64,000 nt of DNA, taken from Persicaria tinctoria (taxonomy: Eukaryota; Streptophyta; Magnoliopsida; Caryophyllales; Polygonaceae). The stretch is from contig JBANSL010000013.1 in NCBI GenBank assembly GCA_037127255.1, forward strand, positions 65,103,688-65,167,687. Reading direction: 5' to 3'. A program made the position numbers and the translations under genes. Positions 42,204 through 57,200 of the stretch are shown here, piece by piece (positions within the stretch are counted from its first letter, which is position 1; each line of letters opens with the position of its first letter). Under the pieces are notes generated by a model, which saw nothing but the letters and a program-made list of their open reading frames with translations, ran no database searches and was not told where the DNA came from.

Positions 42204-45200
42204 TCATTTCATCACTTCCCAAGCCTTAGCTTGTGTGAAACCCTTAGAAATCTCCTCCTTAAGAATCTTTATTTCAGTTTCATGGAAAGGAGGAGGCAAT
42301 GTACAAGGATCCTCCGATGCAGGCCCCGTTTCCGCAGACTCCGTCTTGTAGAGCTGCTCTAAGTCACTCCGAGGACACACCCAAATATTCGAGCACAACT
42401 CAACTGCACCAGGAGGTACGGTTGGCTTGTACCTCATCAACTTTCCATACTCGGACAAGAGATGAAACATGTAGTCATACACATTTTGCATTGTAATCTT
42501 GTCTAGGATGAAGTTGCTGCCTTCCCTCCCAATCCCTTGCGCCTGTATTTTGCAATTGAATTTCTCAAAGGTTAAATAAAGCTTGTCAATTGAAACACAC
42601 AAATTGGTAGTGATATTATCCTTTATGATTCTTATAATAACATATTCTTATACATACAAGTATGACCTAAAAGATCGATAAATATTTGACCTAACATATT
42701 TTTTTTATAAAAAAAACATAAATTTGAAAGTATCACAAGAAGAAAACATGAACGATCTAAGAACAATTTGATTAAATTATACCTTATCAGGGTTTTTGTT
42801 GCCCCAGTCTACAGCAAACTTGATAGATTTGCACAAGTTGTTAGGATCGACAGGCCAGTAGTGCTTCGTTGGAACTAAACCTCTTGTCAAGAAGTCGTAG
42901 TAGAATGGAGTAACAAGCAAGGTCATGGAATCGCAAGCCAAAATGTACTTCCTACTAACCGACCACGCAATACCTTCCATGTAAATCTTGTACTTGTGTT
43001 TGCACTGTTTTGACAAGTCAGAGTTCTTAAACCCCTCTCGAATTTCCTTCTTCCAATCCTACACTCAAATTTATCCAAATCAGCTCATTTTGTATACTAA
43101 TCAGTAATTGCAAATATCACCAATGAACTAGCTAGCATGAAAGACAAGGCTAATTTGTGATTCACCTGATTGTAGATAAGGGTGTTCCAATCCGTCGTGG
43201 AGTTGCACTCGCGAAGCTTTTTTCTATCTCCCATGAGCAAGTTCCCTCTCCAATAAGCATAGGGTTCTCTATCCGTCCACTTTATCATCTTGTTCCCTTC
43301 TTCCAAATCCTTCTTCAATGATTCCCATGGCTTCATGTTCGTATCCGGCCTACAATAATCCCATAAATATGTATCAATTCGTGACTGGGATCGTATGTGC
43401 AGATACACATGCGCTACAAGCCTAACGCATAAGCTCAGTGTAGAATGGACATTGCAACTAAATAGTTGTCAATAGCGACAAAATGTACATAACATAGGAA
43501 TAGTCATTACCAACCCCAAAAGGACCAGTCAGGGAAGACGATATCATAAGCATCATCCGAACCACAATAGTGGAACAACGGAGGAGGAGTCTTCCCTTCC
43601 TTGTACGCGTCCTTCCTAATGGAAGTCTTGTCTGCCATTTGCAAGACCAAATCCACATCGGGGAGCTTTCCAGGGTAGCGCTTGAGGAGCTGGAGGATGC
43701 CCCAGAGGGTGAAAGTGTCGCGGGTGCAGAACTCGTGACCATATGTCTTTACATATGCGGTCCCATTCACTATGACCAGCCTTAGACGCCAGAAATTCTT
43801 CCTCTCAACCTCTTCTATCATCTCCCTTGTGATCCCTTGCTTCTTCCACGGCTTCAAGTCCTCGTGGATCCATCGGAAGTACTCGGGACATGTGGGTTGT
43901 GTTGAGGGGTTTTGCTGTTGGGGTGGAGGGTAGTTTGCAGGGCAGGTTGCAGCCATGGCGGTGGTGTTACAGGTTATAGAATATTGGGGTCTGTAGGGGT
44001 AAGGAAGGACTTGGCTCTTGCTTGAGAATGTCCTTTCAAGTGTGGTGGCTGCAAAGGCAAACTAGCCGATAACATTTACAAATTAAATGTACTCTTAATA
44101 GTCAAAATCATGTCTAAAGCTCTAATTTAACCATATATAAAAGAAAAATTACTCAATTTCTAGTTCTTTAATTCGTTAATGATCAAAGAGCTAAAAACAT
44201 TGCAGAAGATGATTGTGTATATATACTCTAAATTTTTAACCAAAGCAATTCGAACTGAATATTTGGAAAACATCGATCAATTGCGAGTTGATATAGAAAC
44301 TGTCAAACCTGACTCTGAAAATCCAACTCGAATATTTGTAAATTTTATGGTATGAACTCAATTAATGTTTAAACCCAATACCTAAAAACAACGTACTCGA
44401 ACCCGAATAATACGGAAATTTTAGGGTGTGCATCCGGTCTGAACCGGATCGGAATTTTTAGAAACATGGATCGCGGATCGGATCGGAATCGGAAAATATG
44501 GTCCCGGGTTTTCCGATGCACGGAACGGAAAGACCGTTTGGACCGAAATGGCCAAAACAACCTCATTTTTCTCTTTTCTCTCTTCTTTTGACAGCAAAAC
44601 AAATCTATAATTTACACTTCCAACAACCCCGAAAATGCCCAAATGGCCAAATCTGTATTTTAAAATTACAACAACATACAATAACCCCATATCGTTTAAA
44701 ATTACAGACTTACATCTATCAAGGTTTGACTCAGACCGATGATTGGGGGTCGTTTGCACAGGCGCGCACATGCGCTAGTAGCCTAGCACACAAGCCGAGT
44801 GGGGTTCCATTCTAAAACCAATTGGCAATGAGAGGAGTAGCCCACCAACCTTATATGTTGTTCAAGTATTCTCTAAACTACCGATGTAGGACAACCACCA
44901 TTTCAGCACGCCCCTCAAGTGCAACGATATTTTTTAGCCAACAAGTTGCACTTGCCACATGCGCTTATATGGGAACCAATGCCCGCGACATGCCACAAGG
45001 CCAGCCACCGACCCCACCAATCCGAAGACCGAAACTAGCCGAACCCGACTCTGATACCATGTTAAACTCGGTTGGTCCTGGTGCGGGTCAAGACAAGCTG
45101 GATGGAGGTCGTGTATGCGGGCCCACATATGGGAGACTCGAACAACACATAAACCCGAACGGGGTTCCATCTCAAAGCCAATTGGCGACGTGAGGAGTAA

Positions 45201-45539
45201 CCCACTAGCTTATATACTATGGCTTCTTTGTTTGTATAATTAATGTGGGACTCTTTGTCTCAATAGAAATATGTATTTTACAGCAAACCTAGATCTATAT
45301 TTTACACTTACTGATAGATTACATAGGTCTCATATTGTATAGTGGGCCCAAAGGCCCAATACCTTATAACCTATATATATATATGATTGATCAATGAATG
45401 AAACCCTCAAGGAGGACTTTACATTAATTCTATCATTCTAAATAGTATCAGAGCCTTTTCTTCTTCACGAAACCCTAATTTGATCCTCCCGCCCCACCCC
45501 TCCTCTTACCGTCGACGGCGTCGTCCCTTCGTCGCCGAA

Positions 45540-45576
<37 letters not shown>

Positions 45577-48214
45577 CCCTCGCCTCACCGGCCCAACCCT
45601 CCCTGCCGCCGACCGGCCTGCCTCATCCGCCCCTCTCTCTCACCTTTCTCTCGTCACCATGGCCGCCTACTCGCCCCTGCCTTCTTCGCTCCCGAGTTCT
45701 CTCCGCCGACAGGCTTCGTGCACAGCATAAGCGGCGACTGCGACATATGCAGCGTCCGCAGCACCTGCAGCAGCCACAGCTCTCGGCCACGCCCGCAACC
45801 TATGTGGACCGGTGGCCCTCGATGGTCCCCGTTGCCTGGCTTCAACTCTCATTGGATGCAATTCGGTCTTCCTGCCCCTCGACATGCTGGTCCTGAGGCC
45901 TATCTGACATCGTCTGATCGAGGCTATGTTCCGCTTGATGGGCATCACGTCTTCTCCTCTATGCAGCCGACATCTCCTGACTCTTCTTGTTACATGGACA
46001 CTAGTGTCACCTCCCACATGACGAACTCATTAGGTAACCTCTCATCTATTTCCTTCAAATGCCCTGCACACTCTATTATCGTCGGCAATGGTGGTCGTCT
46101 TGCCGCTTCAGGGATTGACCCCGCCAAATTACAGACCCCAACTCACCCACTACACCTTAACAATGTCCTCATTGCCCAAAATATTGTCAAAAACCTTATA
46201 TTTGTCAGTTGGTTCACTACTGACAATAACATTTCTCTTGCGTTAGATCCCTTTGGTTTCTCTATGAACGATCTTACTACGGGGGTTACTCGCATGAGAT
46301 GTAACAGCACCGAGGAGCTCTACCCTATCACACCACCTCCTACGTCCAGTCAGTCATCCCCGGTCGCCCTCTCGGCATGGTTGTCCAGCATGTGGCATGC
46401 ACGATTGGGCCATCCCAGTGCTTCCGTTCTAGATGTCATCCGTTCTCAAAGTCTTGTCACCTGTAATAAAGACCTACGCTCTAGTCTATGCTCTTCCTGT
46501 CAGTTAGGAAAACATGCAAGACTGCCATTCCAACGGTCTTTGAACTCTACCCTTGCTCCGTTTTATATCATTCATAGTGATATTTGGACCTCTCATGTGC
46601 ATAGCAAGAAGGGCCACAAGTACTACCTATTGTTTTTTGATGATTACACTCATTTCTTATGGTCTTCCCATTGCATTTCAAGTCTCAAGTGTTTTCTGTC
46701 TTAGTCAAGTTCCATGCCTACATCAAAACACTGTTTCAAACATCCATCAAATGCTTCCAATATGACAATGACCGTGAATTTGACAACAAAGACTTTCACT
46801 TTTTCTTCGCCACAAATGCGATCTCCTATCAGTTGTCTTGCCTCTATACTTCCCTGCAGAATGGCAAAGTCGAACGAATCATTAGAACCATAACCAACAT
46901 GATGCGCTCTCTCCTCTTTCACGCATCTATTCCCCTTGCCTATTGGCCTCACGCCTTATCAACCACATGTTATCTCCTCAACATTCTCCCATCTATTACC
47001 CTACACCATCGCTCGCCAACTCAGGCCCTCTATTGCACATTGCCTAGGTATGATCACCTTCGTACCTTTAGGTGCTTGTGCTTCCCAAACCAGCCCTCCA
47101 CCGCCCCACACAAGCTTCAGCCGCGCTCCACTCCATGTGTCTTCCTAGGCTATCCGTCTGATTATCGCGGTTACCTTTGCCTCGATGTTCGGAGCCATAA
47201 GTTTATTGTGTCGCATCATGTCACTTTTGACGAGTCTCGCTTTCCCTTCTCTTCTCCTCCTCCCCCATCTTCGACAGCTTCTATGTCTCAGCCTGAGTCA
47301 GAGTCTCCCTTCCCACACTTTTTCCTTCCCAGAGCTCTACCGGTGCTCCTGCCTCTCACCCTACACCGCCCCCACCACCCCCTCCTCCTACCACCAGACC
47401 GCACACCCGTAGCATCTCCGGAGTGTTCAGACCTCGTCAGATCGTCTCTATGAATGCCACCCATCACCCCGCGATACCCTCTCCTGCAAACTCCAGATTT
47501 ACCCCCCCCCCCGTCACACCAGAAGCCCACCCTGGTCTACACCGACAACATCTCCGCCGTCTATCTGCCAGCAACCCAGTCCAGCATCAGCGAATGAAGT
47601 ACATTGAGCTCGATCTACACTTCGTTCGGGACAAGGTTGCTCTTGGACGTTTTCGTGTTCTTCATGTCCCGTCCTCCTATCAGTACGCTGATATCTTCAC
47701 CAAGAGTTTACCTCGGCCGTTGTTCCTCGATTTTCGGTCCAGTCTCACAGTACGTGACCCTCCACTTTCGACTGCGGGGGTTTGATATATTACATAGGTC
47801 TGATATTGTATAGTGGGTCCAAAGGCTCATTACCTTGTAACCTATATATATGATTGATCAATGAATGAAACCCTCAAGGAGGACTTTACATCAATTCTAT
47901 CATTCTACACTTATAGCAGCCCCCAAAATACCCAAATGGCAAAATTTGTATTTTAAAATTACAACAATAGAATCTGTATTTTACAGCAAACTTAGACCGT
48001 CGGTAGCGAGGGAGGAGGGCCGACTGCCGGTGGCGAGGGAGCACGAGGGCGTACTGGCGGAGCAATTGGCGGCAGTGACGATTGGTGAACAGAGGGTAGC
48101 ACTGTGGAGGAGGCTGAGTTTCTTCTCTCCAGGCAATTAGCTTTGGCAAACAGTCACACAAAGTCAAAATTTCATTCACATGCAGCGAGGCTGAGACACG
48201 TTTTGTCATTTTGG

Positions 48215-48259
<45 letters not shown>

Positions 48260-51200
48260 TTTCGTAATAAATCAGATTCCAGTCCAATTCCGGTTCGGAC
48301 TGGAAATTCCGGTCTGGTCCCGGGTTTGGACAAGAACCCGAAATCCAGAATTTCCTGGACCGTGGACCAGACCGTAATATTCCGGTCCGATCCAAAAACC
48401 GTAATTTCCGGTTTGATCCCAATCCGATTACGGTCCGATCGAACTTGTGCCCAGCCCTAGGCAAGACTCAATAACCATTGAGTCAAAGTCAATCTGGTGA
48501 GTCAACTCTATTTAAGCGAAACATAACTAGCACCACGTAGACTCCAAAAAAATTCATCATGCAATTGTATTCATTAGTCAAAATAACGTATATATTTTAT
48601 AATTATAGCATGTTTGAATCACTTATTTATATAAATATGATATTTTTATGCTTAAAACATGTATAATATTATTATTATTATTGTTATTATGTTTATGTTT
48701 ATAAATTTAATTATAATATTATTATTTAGTTTAATTTGACCTATTATTTTTTTTAGTTTAATTCTTATAATATTTTAATATTCTTGAAACTTCTTTTAAA
48801 AGTTTAAGTTTATGACCCGTTTGATCGACTTGAAATTGGGACAAACCCGGTTTGACTCGACTCAGAACAACCTCATACGCAACTGATCTGAAACCCAATC
48901 TACCCAAATCTGAATGATTTAAACTCAAAGCCGACTCGAATGATTCAATTGACATATCTAGTCTATTTTTCACCTCATATTATAAGGGATTGTGTTTGAC
49001 TGAACCATATTAATTTGAAATGGATATAAATCAGCTATGTTTCAATCATAAGTTGGTGCAGTAGTTGTGGGGCTATATTTTATGATAAGATATTCGAAAT
49101 TCGAATCCCCTTGAAAATATGATACCTAATTTAAATATAGAGTGATTGAGCTCACTGAATTAGTTAGACTAAAATAAAATAAAATAAAAAGTAAATTTAC
49201 AAACGAGTCCCGTAATATTTTCTTAAATCAATATATAGTTTTGTAAACTCTAAAAAAAAGTTATTTAGGGCTCTTGATATTATTTTGGTTCATTAAAGTT
49301 GTTGAGATTAAAAAGGATATGATTTATCTCAAATAGAAAATAGAATGAAAAACAAGCCGATTGACGTTTCCGCAAAACCCTAGGGCAAAACAGGCGCCTC
49401 CGACGATAACCACTGGTGATCTCCGAACGCTTGATCTCTCTCCGGTCTAGGGTTGTGGGAGCTAGGTATCTTCTCGTCGATCGTGCGAGATTCACCGTGA
49501 GTTTGGCTTCGGTTTGGTTAGGGCAGAGATGATTTGCGAGAATAGGTTATTGTGAGCGACATGGGAGGGTGAGGGAAAGGAATTCAGCTTACTGAGGAGG
49601 AAGGAAGTGTTGTTGCAGGAGATGAGGCGGTCAAGGACGAGAGGTCTATACACAGTCGGCTAACATTGATAGGGAAGGTGTTGTCGAGGAAGGGCGTCAA
49701 TGCACATGTTTTTATTTAGAGAAATAAAAGAGAACTTGTACACTTTTCAATTCAGTGATGAAGATGACCAGTAAAAGGTCTTCAAAGAAGAGCCATGGTC
49801 CTTCAATCGGTCATTGGTGATGCTGAAAGAACCGGGCATGGAGCAACCGTCGGCGACTCACTTCACTCACATGGCAATTTGGGTAAGAATCAATGATTTA
49901 CCATTAGTTGCTTATACTAATGCAATGGCTCAGAAACTTGGTTAGGTGTTCGAAGGGGTGTTAGAGATGGAAGACTACCGAACTTTTGTTACATATGTGG
50001 GATGTTAGGGCATGTGCAAGTGGAATGTGAAACTAGTGAAGAGAAGCAATTCACTGGGGAGTATGGGGATCGGATGCGTGCATCACCAGTTAGGGTGGTG
50101 AGGGAGAGGGGGATCGAGTGAGTAACGAGAGGAGGAGAGGAAAGTGGTAGAGAGAATGGTGGGGAAGAAGAAGGTTACAGAGAGCGAGGGAAGGGAGGAG
50201 GGAGGCGAAAAAACCTTATTGAGTTACTAGAAGAGATGGAGAAGGAAGAGAGGGTGGCTGCCCCGAAAGAAAAAGAGTCGACGAAGGAGGCGGCGGAGAT
50301 ATTTGAGGGAGTGGTGAATGTGGCAATAACGGATGAGAAAGACGGGATAGATGGAATGGTAGCTAAAGGAAATAGAGTGGTGAATGAGGGAGGGGACAAA
50401 GGAAGTAGTGAGAGGTTGAGAAGATGATCATCACATCAGATGGGTTGGGTAAAGGTGTGTAGGGGGAAGAAGGGGTGGAAAAGGGCGGAAAGAGGGGGGT
50501 CTGGGAACTCAGGGACTTCAGGAGAAGACATGGTGGATGAGGGAATCAACTTGGGGACAAAGAGGAAAGAGGGAGTGGGAATGGAAGGGGATCAAATGAG
50601 GGTCGATTAGGAGGAGGGAGTATGGGGCGAGACTGACGGGGAAAAGAGGAGGAGAGTGGGGATGCATCCCATAGACAACACCTTGATATCGGCCAGGGAT
50701 AATATCCCCCGTCGAGAGCTATGAATTACATAAGCTATAGCTGTCGGGGATTGGGGAAGGCCCGTGGAGTTAGAAGACTTGCCGAACTGGTGAGTAGGGA
50801 GGCCTCGAGGGTGGTATTTCTTATTGAAACAAAATACAACAGAAAAAGGATGGAGGAAGTGAGAGTGAACTTGGGATACGTTGGAATGTTCGTGGTCGAT
50901 TGCATAGGCCGATCAGGTGGCCTGGCGATGATGTGGGAGGAAGGATGTGAGGTCAGTGTGATATCATATATACACAACACCACATTGACAATGTGATCAG
51001 ATTAGGGCAGGGATAGCAGATCAGATTCATAGGAATATATGGTTGGTTCGAGAGCAGAGACAAACATCACACAATGGAGTTGTTGAGGAGGTTATATGAG
51101 GAGCCCCACCGGGAATGGCTTTGTGTGGGAGATTTCAATCTCTACTCCTCGTTGGAGGATAAGCAGGGGGGTAATCAACCCAACTTTGTCAGGATTGTAC

Positions 51201-54200
51201 ATTTCCGAGAGGTTGTGGAGGCATGCGAGTTAAGAGACTTACCCTTTACGGGACACAGGTTCACCTGAGATAATAATAGAGAGGAGGGAGGGTTCATACA
51301 AGAAAGAACAAAAATGTCTTTTGGGAATGAAGCCTTCCTGGAAAGGTTCCCGGGTACGGTTGTAGTGCATTTGAAAAGATGTGGATCAGACCATACACCC
51401 ATCAAGATTTGTCTTGAGGGAGAGGAGTGGCGGGGATCGAAGGGAGTGCAGAAACCGTTTAGATTCGAAGCAATGTGGTTGAAAGAGGAGGATTGTATGG
51501 AAATCATTGCAAATGGCTGGCTGAATCCGGGATCAAGCCATTTAGATCCGGGTATAAAAGGGAAACTTGATAGGTGGGCTATTGATCTACAAGTTGGGAT
51601 AGGAGTGTGTTTGGAAATGTCAAGGCTGAATTGGCAAAGATCAGAAAGAGGTTCACAGAGCTAGGAAAGGGGATGACGGGGGGACAAATTAGGGATAGGA
51701 AGAAGTTGGAAGACAAGGAGAGGGATCTCATGTAAAAGGAGGAGGTTATGTGGTTCCAACGGGCAAGGGCTAATGAGTTCAAATGCGGGGATATGAACAC
51801 AAACTTCTTTCATAAGAATGCTTCAGGAAGGAAAAAGCGGAATCGGATACATAAGCTTGTAGATGAGGATGGAGTGGAAGAGAGGTCAGTTGAGGGGATG
51901 ATGCGAATAGTAATAACCTATTTTAGAAAATTGTTTCAGTCTGAAGCCGAGGCGGATCCAGCCACGGCTACTCAAGGAATCGAGCCTTTGGTATCAGCAG
52001 AAGACAACCATGAGCTCTCACGTCCCTTCACTATAGAAGAGGTAAAATCTGCCCTCTTTTCAATGCACCCCAAAAAAGCTCCAAGACCCTATGGTATGCC
52101 AGCACTCTTCTATCAGAAGTGCTGGCATATAGTCGGAAGGGAGGTCACCGATTTTGTCATTGATATACTGAATGGGGCTCCGCTACCAGACGGATTGAAC
52201 CACACTTTCATCACTTTGATCCCAAAGTAACGGGCCCATCCAGAATGAAGGACCTCTGTCCTATAAGCCTGTGTAACATGATATACAAGATTGTTTCGAA
52301 GGTGCTGACAAACAGGTTAAAGAAGGTGCTGGGGAAGCTGATAGCGCCGAGTCAGAGTGCATTTGTAGCAGGAAGGCTAATCACTGATAATGTGCTCGCT
52401 GCATTTGAGTTGTTCCATCACATGAAAACGAGGAGGGGGGAGGGGAGGGGGGAGAAGGGATACATGGTGTTGAAGCTAGACATGGCGAATACCTATGATC
52501 GAGTGGAATGAGGCTTCCTCGAGCATTGTTTGAGGAAGTTCGGATTCTAGGAAGGCTGGATAGCGCTTGTTATGAAATGTGTATCTACTGTCAGCTTCTC
52601 GGTTCTGATGGATGGAGGCCCATCCCCGAGATTTGTCCCGGAAAGGAGATTACGTCAGGGTGACCGACTGTCACCATATTTATTCTTATTGTGTGCATAA
52701 GGTCTATCAGGAATGATCAGAGCGAGTGAGTCGCGGAATGCATTGAGGGGAATCAGAGTGGTGCCAACAGCTCCATCAATCTCTCATCTATTTTTTGCCG
52801 ATGATTGCGTTCTTTTTTTGGGAGCAACCTATCAACAAAGCACATAATTAACAACATCCCCCATACTTATGGAGCATCGTCGGGACAACAGGTAAATCTC
52901 TCAAAGTCGGAGCCGTCTTTCAGTGGGAATGTTGAGGAAGAGACTAGGAGGTCGATTCAGGAGCTGTTGGGAGTCCGTGAGGTTTCGAAGCATGAACGCT
53001 ATCTCGGGCTGCCCACCATGATTGGGAGGTCGAAGAGGGTCATTTTTCAATAGGTGAAGGAGCGGGTATGGAAAAAATGAAAGGATGAAAGGAGAGATCA
53101 TTATCGAGAGCGGGCAAAGAAGTGCTTATTAAGGCAGTGACACAAGCAATCCCTACATATACGATGTCCTGCTTCCTCTTGCCGACAAACCTATGCAAGG
53201 AGATTGAGATGTTTCTTTGCGACTTTTGGTGGGGTGGGAGCGATGGGAAGAGGAAGACACATTGGATGAGCTGGAGACGTATGTGCAGGTCAAAAGCAAG
53301 AGGCGGAATGGGGTTCAGGGACCTACAAATCTTCAACAGAGCTTTGCTGGCAAGGCAAGCTTGGCGGATAGTGCAGGATCCCGAGTCCCTATTGGCAAGA
53401 ATGTTGAAGGCTCGATACCATCGAAGAGTACCTTTCTTGCAGGAGACAGTAAGCCACAATCCGAGCTACACATGGCGGGGCATCATCTATGGTAGGGATG
53501 GCCTAGCGGAGGGGCTAAGCTGGTGTGTGGGGAATGGAGCGGACATCAATGTTTGGGAGGATAGATGGGTACCGAGGCCAAGGAGATTCAAGGTACTAGG
53601 AAATTTCCTTGGTGGTGATCCAGAGATGAAAGTGGTTGAGCTAATTGAATGGAACTTGGGCAAGTGGCCGGGATGAGGAGGAATTGCGAAGGTTCCTATT
53701 ACCATGTGATGTTGAGCTGATTCAGCAGATACGGCTAGTAGATCCCCTAGTTAAGGATCAAATTATATGGAGCTATACGAGGAATGATATCTTTATAGTA
53801 TGGTCGGCTTATCATGCTATGCTAGAGAAGGCAATTGAGGAAGGCGGCACAACAGGACCTTCAGGCAATGGGGAAATAGAGAGAGCGTGAAAGGCTCGTT
53901 GGAAACTCCAAACTCTCCCAAAAATAGCGTCCTCGGTGTAGCGAGCAGCTAGAGGCATTTTGCCTTGGAAAGAGAACCTTGTGAGGAGGAGGATTACTGA
54001 CGAAGCATGCTGCGATGTATGCGGACAACAGGAAACCTGCTACCTTGCGTTATTTGAATGTAAGGCAGCTAGGAGGGTTTGGAAGAAGGTGCCAAATTTG
54101 GAGAGGATATGGATGGGTAATCCCTCTACATACGGGGTGTTCTTAGCTGTGTTTACTGTTAATGTGCCTTGAATCATTGTTGATCGGCGCCGCATTGGGG

Positions 54201-57200
54201 GGTCCGGGGTTCGCCCCCCGGGGGTGGTCTTTGATGAGTGTTCTTTGCTAAATTTTAGGAAGAAGACCAGTGATGCAGTTGAGAAAGAGGCTGTTGCTGA
54301 GGAGGTGGAGTTGGACTTCACTCCATCTGAGAGTCAGGTACATGATTTGGTCACAAACCAATCAGGTACTATTGAGTTAGACACTGTTGAGACAGAGGCT
54401 ATACCACTAGACACATGAGCAGGTGGAGTGACACATCGCAGTATTGCTCTAGATCGGCCAAGAAGGGATGACATCAGACCTCCTACGAGATATAGGTCTG
54501 GTGAGTTGGTGGGATATGCCTTGCAGGTGGCCGAGGAGGTGGAGGATGATGCTCCGTCCACCTACAAGGCTGCTATTTCTGGAGATGAGTCAGCACTGTG
54601 GCTTGCAACAATGGGAGAAAAGATGGAGTCTCTTCAGAAGAATCAGACTTGGGAGCTTGTCAAATTGCATTCTAATAGGAAGGTGATTACTTGCAAATGG
54701 GTCTTCAGGAAAAAGGAAGGACTATCAGCTGTTGAGGGTGTTAAGTACAAAGCACGAGTAGTTGCAAGAGGATTCAATCAGCGAGAGGGAGTAGACTACA
54801 ATGAGATTTTCTCACCAGTGGTCAGACATACTTCTATTAGGGTACTACTAGCAATGGTTGCACATCCGGATTTGGAGCTTGAGCAACTAGATGTGAAGAC
54901 AGCTTTCCTACATGGAGAGTTGGAGGAGGAAATATACATGTCTCAGCCAGATGGTTTTCAGGTTCCTAGAAAAAAGAACCATGTTTGCAGACTGAAGAAG
55001 TCTTTGTATGGGCTGAAACAGTCACCAAGGCAGTGGTATAAGCGATTTGATAGCTATATGGTGCAGCCGGGATACATCAGGAGTCCATATGGTTGATGTG
55101 TTTACCACAATAGTCTAGATGATGGTTCACGTATTTACTTAGTATTGTACGTGGATGATATGTTGATTGCTGCTCAGAACAAGTCAGATATCCAGAAGCT
55201 CAAGGACTGTCTCAGTGCAGAGTTTGATATGAAAGATCTGGGTGTTGCTCGAAAGATTCTGGGAGTAGAGATCTATAGAGACATGAAGCAGATAAAACTC
55301 TTCTTATCTCAAGAAGGGTGCATCAAGAAGATATTGAGCAAGTTTGGAATGTCTTCGGCTAAGTCTATAGATACTCCAATGGCGTCTAACAGCAAGCTGG
55401 GAATGTACACACTTCAGACTGAGGAGGAGAAGGAGTACATGTCTAAGGTCCCTTATGCCAGCGCAATGGGGAGTCTGATGTATGCTATGGTCTACACTCG
55501 ACCAGATCTAGCATTTGCTGTTAGTGTGATAAGTCGCTTTATGGTTCAGCCTGGGAAGGAACATTGGCAAGCTGTGAAGAGGATCTTCAGGTATCTCAGA
55601 GGCACTACTGATGTTGGTATGTGATATGAGAATGATACAGAGTGCTTGGTTGCTGGGTTTTCAGACTCTGATTATGTCGGCGATGTGGACAGTAGGAGAT
55701 CGATGACTGACTATGTTTTCACTCTTGGGAGTTCTGTGGTGAGTTGAAAAGCAACTCTACAACCTATAATCACTTTGTCTACCACAGAGGCAGAGTACAT
55801 GGCGTTGACAGAAGCTGCTAAGGAGGGAATCTGGCTTAAAGGCTTGGTCAATGATCTAGGCCTACATCAGGATCAGGATTTAGTGTATTGCGACAGCTTG
55901 AGTACAATATGCTTAACCAAGCATCAAGTCCATCATGAGAAGACGAAGCACATTGATGTCAGATACCATTTTCTGAGGAATGAGAAGAGAATCAGGGTGA
56001 AGAAGGTGGGAACTGCTGAGAATCCCGCTGATATGTTTACTAAGCCAGTTTCAGAGAGCAAGTTCCAACATTGTTTGGACTTGCTTAATATCACCAGCTG
56101 TTGAGTTGCCCTGCGGGGCAGTCTGGGTCCTTCGTCAAGGACCAATCTGAGGCAGAGAACGTCTGAGCACTTGTCATAGGTGCATCTGTTTATGAGAGGA
56201 TTCAAGTTAAGGTGGAGATTTGTTAATGTGCCTTGAGTCATTGTTGACCGGCGACGCATCGGGGGATCCGGGGGACGGAGCCCCCTGGACCCCCCGGTCA
56301 GCGAGTCGGGGGTCTAGGGGGCGACGCGCCCCTGGCGGGGGGGGGGGGGGGGGGGGGGCTAGGGGGCAGCGCCACCCCGCCTTTACGGTATGCGATGTTT
56401 ATTGTAAACATGCCTATCGTCTGTCTATTTTGGGCTTTCAGTCCATTGTCCGTTTAGGGTTCCATGAGTCTCTTTATATACTCATGGAACGCCGACCCCT
56501 TGTAACCATAATCTGTTTCGCTTCCTCTAATAAGAAAACTGGTTCTCTGCCCGTGGACGTAGGCAACACACCGTTGCTGAACCACGTAAATATCTGTGTT
56601 GTTCTTCGCTTTATCATTCTCGTTATAACATTTACAACGGGGAATACGTCGGATAAGAAGAGATGGGCCATAATCCTATGGCATGTGTGTGGCGCTAGGA
56701 ATAATAGAATTTTCGACGGAGAGCACCGCGACCCAGCCTGAGTCGATCATAAGCGATGATGTTAGCGGAGATAGAGAGCTACAAATTAAAGAGGTGGTCG
56801 TAGCATCCCAGACATCGAGTTGCAATCCAGGGGAGGATGGAGGGTGGACAAGACCTGTGGAGGGTATAATGAAAATCAACTGGGACGCCAGCATGGACGG
56901 ATCAGGCAAGGCAGCAGCGGGAGTCATATGCAGAAGCCATGTTGGTGAGTTGATCTTCTGTGGGCAGCGACAGATACAAGACACAAGAGAGGTAGAAATG
57001 GCTGAGGCTGAAGCGGTTGGATGGGCGATCAGTTTGGCAAAGGAAAGAGGCTACATGCGGGTGCAGGTCGAGACCGATTGCCAAGCGTTGGTGACTAAGC
57101 TGCAAATAGGAGTGCAAGGGAAGGGTCCACTATACAATCTTATATCCGTCATCAAATCTCATATTAGTTTTTTTGAGTCGATTTCTTTTTCGTATGTTCG

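Larger units (their letters stand above)
45312..47909 (+). mobile_element. Copia element with very short LTRs, internally deleted
   Basis: LTRs of 131 and 127 bp (45312-45442 and 47783-47909) start TGATA.ATTACATAGGTCT and end CTAAA or CTACA. The primer site TAGTATCAGAGCC directly follows the first. Flanks CTTAC (45307-45311) and CTTAT (47910-47914) agree at four of five bases. At 2.6 kb it keeps the gag tail, protease, integrase and RNase H tail, but has lost most of gag and the whole RT. Confidence 0.85.
54157..56630 (+). mobile_element. Tork-like Copia element nested in the LINE, 5'-deleted internally
   Basis: Starts TGTTAATGTGCC at 54157, and the same words start the 3' LTR at 56221. TTTAC flanks both ends (54152-54156 and 56631-56635). 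Only about 70 bp of the 5' LTR remain. The sequence then jumps into the end of integrase (VVFDE), so the rest of that LTR, primer site, gag, protease and integrase are gone. RT and RNase H remain in one frame. Confidence 0.92.

Noticed and set aside
43458..43785. Overlapping ORFs on both strands within GT90 exon 2
   Set aside because: Shadows of the GT90 exon, which alone carries family motifs.
44422..48459. Possible single hAT element bounded by TAGGGTGTGCATCC and inverted TAGGGCTGGGCACA
   Set aside because: The 8-bp flanks do not match and the interior is explained by other insertions; the ends may be two separate relics.
48104..48460. 118-codon ORF and its 192-codon antisense partner
   Set aside because: Both are driven by the TC microsatellite (Ser-Leu or Arg-Glu runs) and a decayed repeat.
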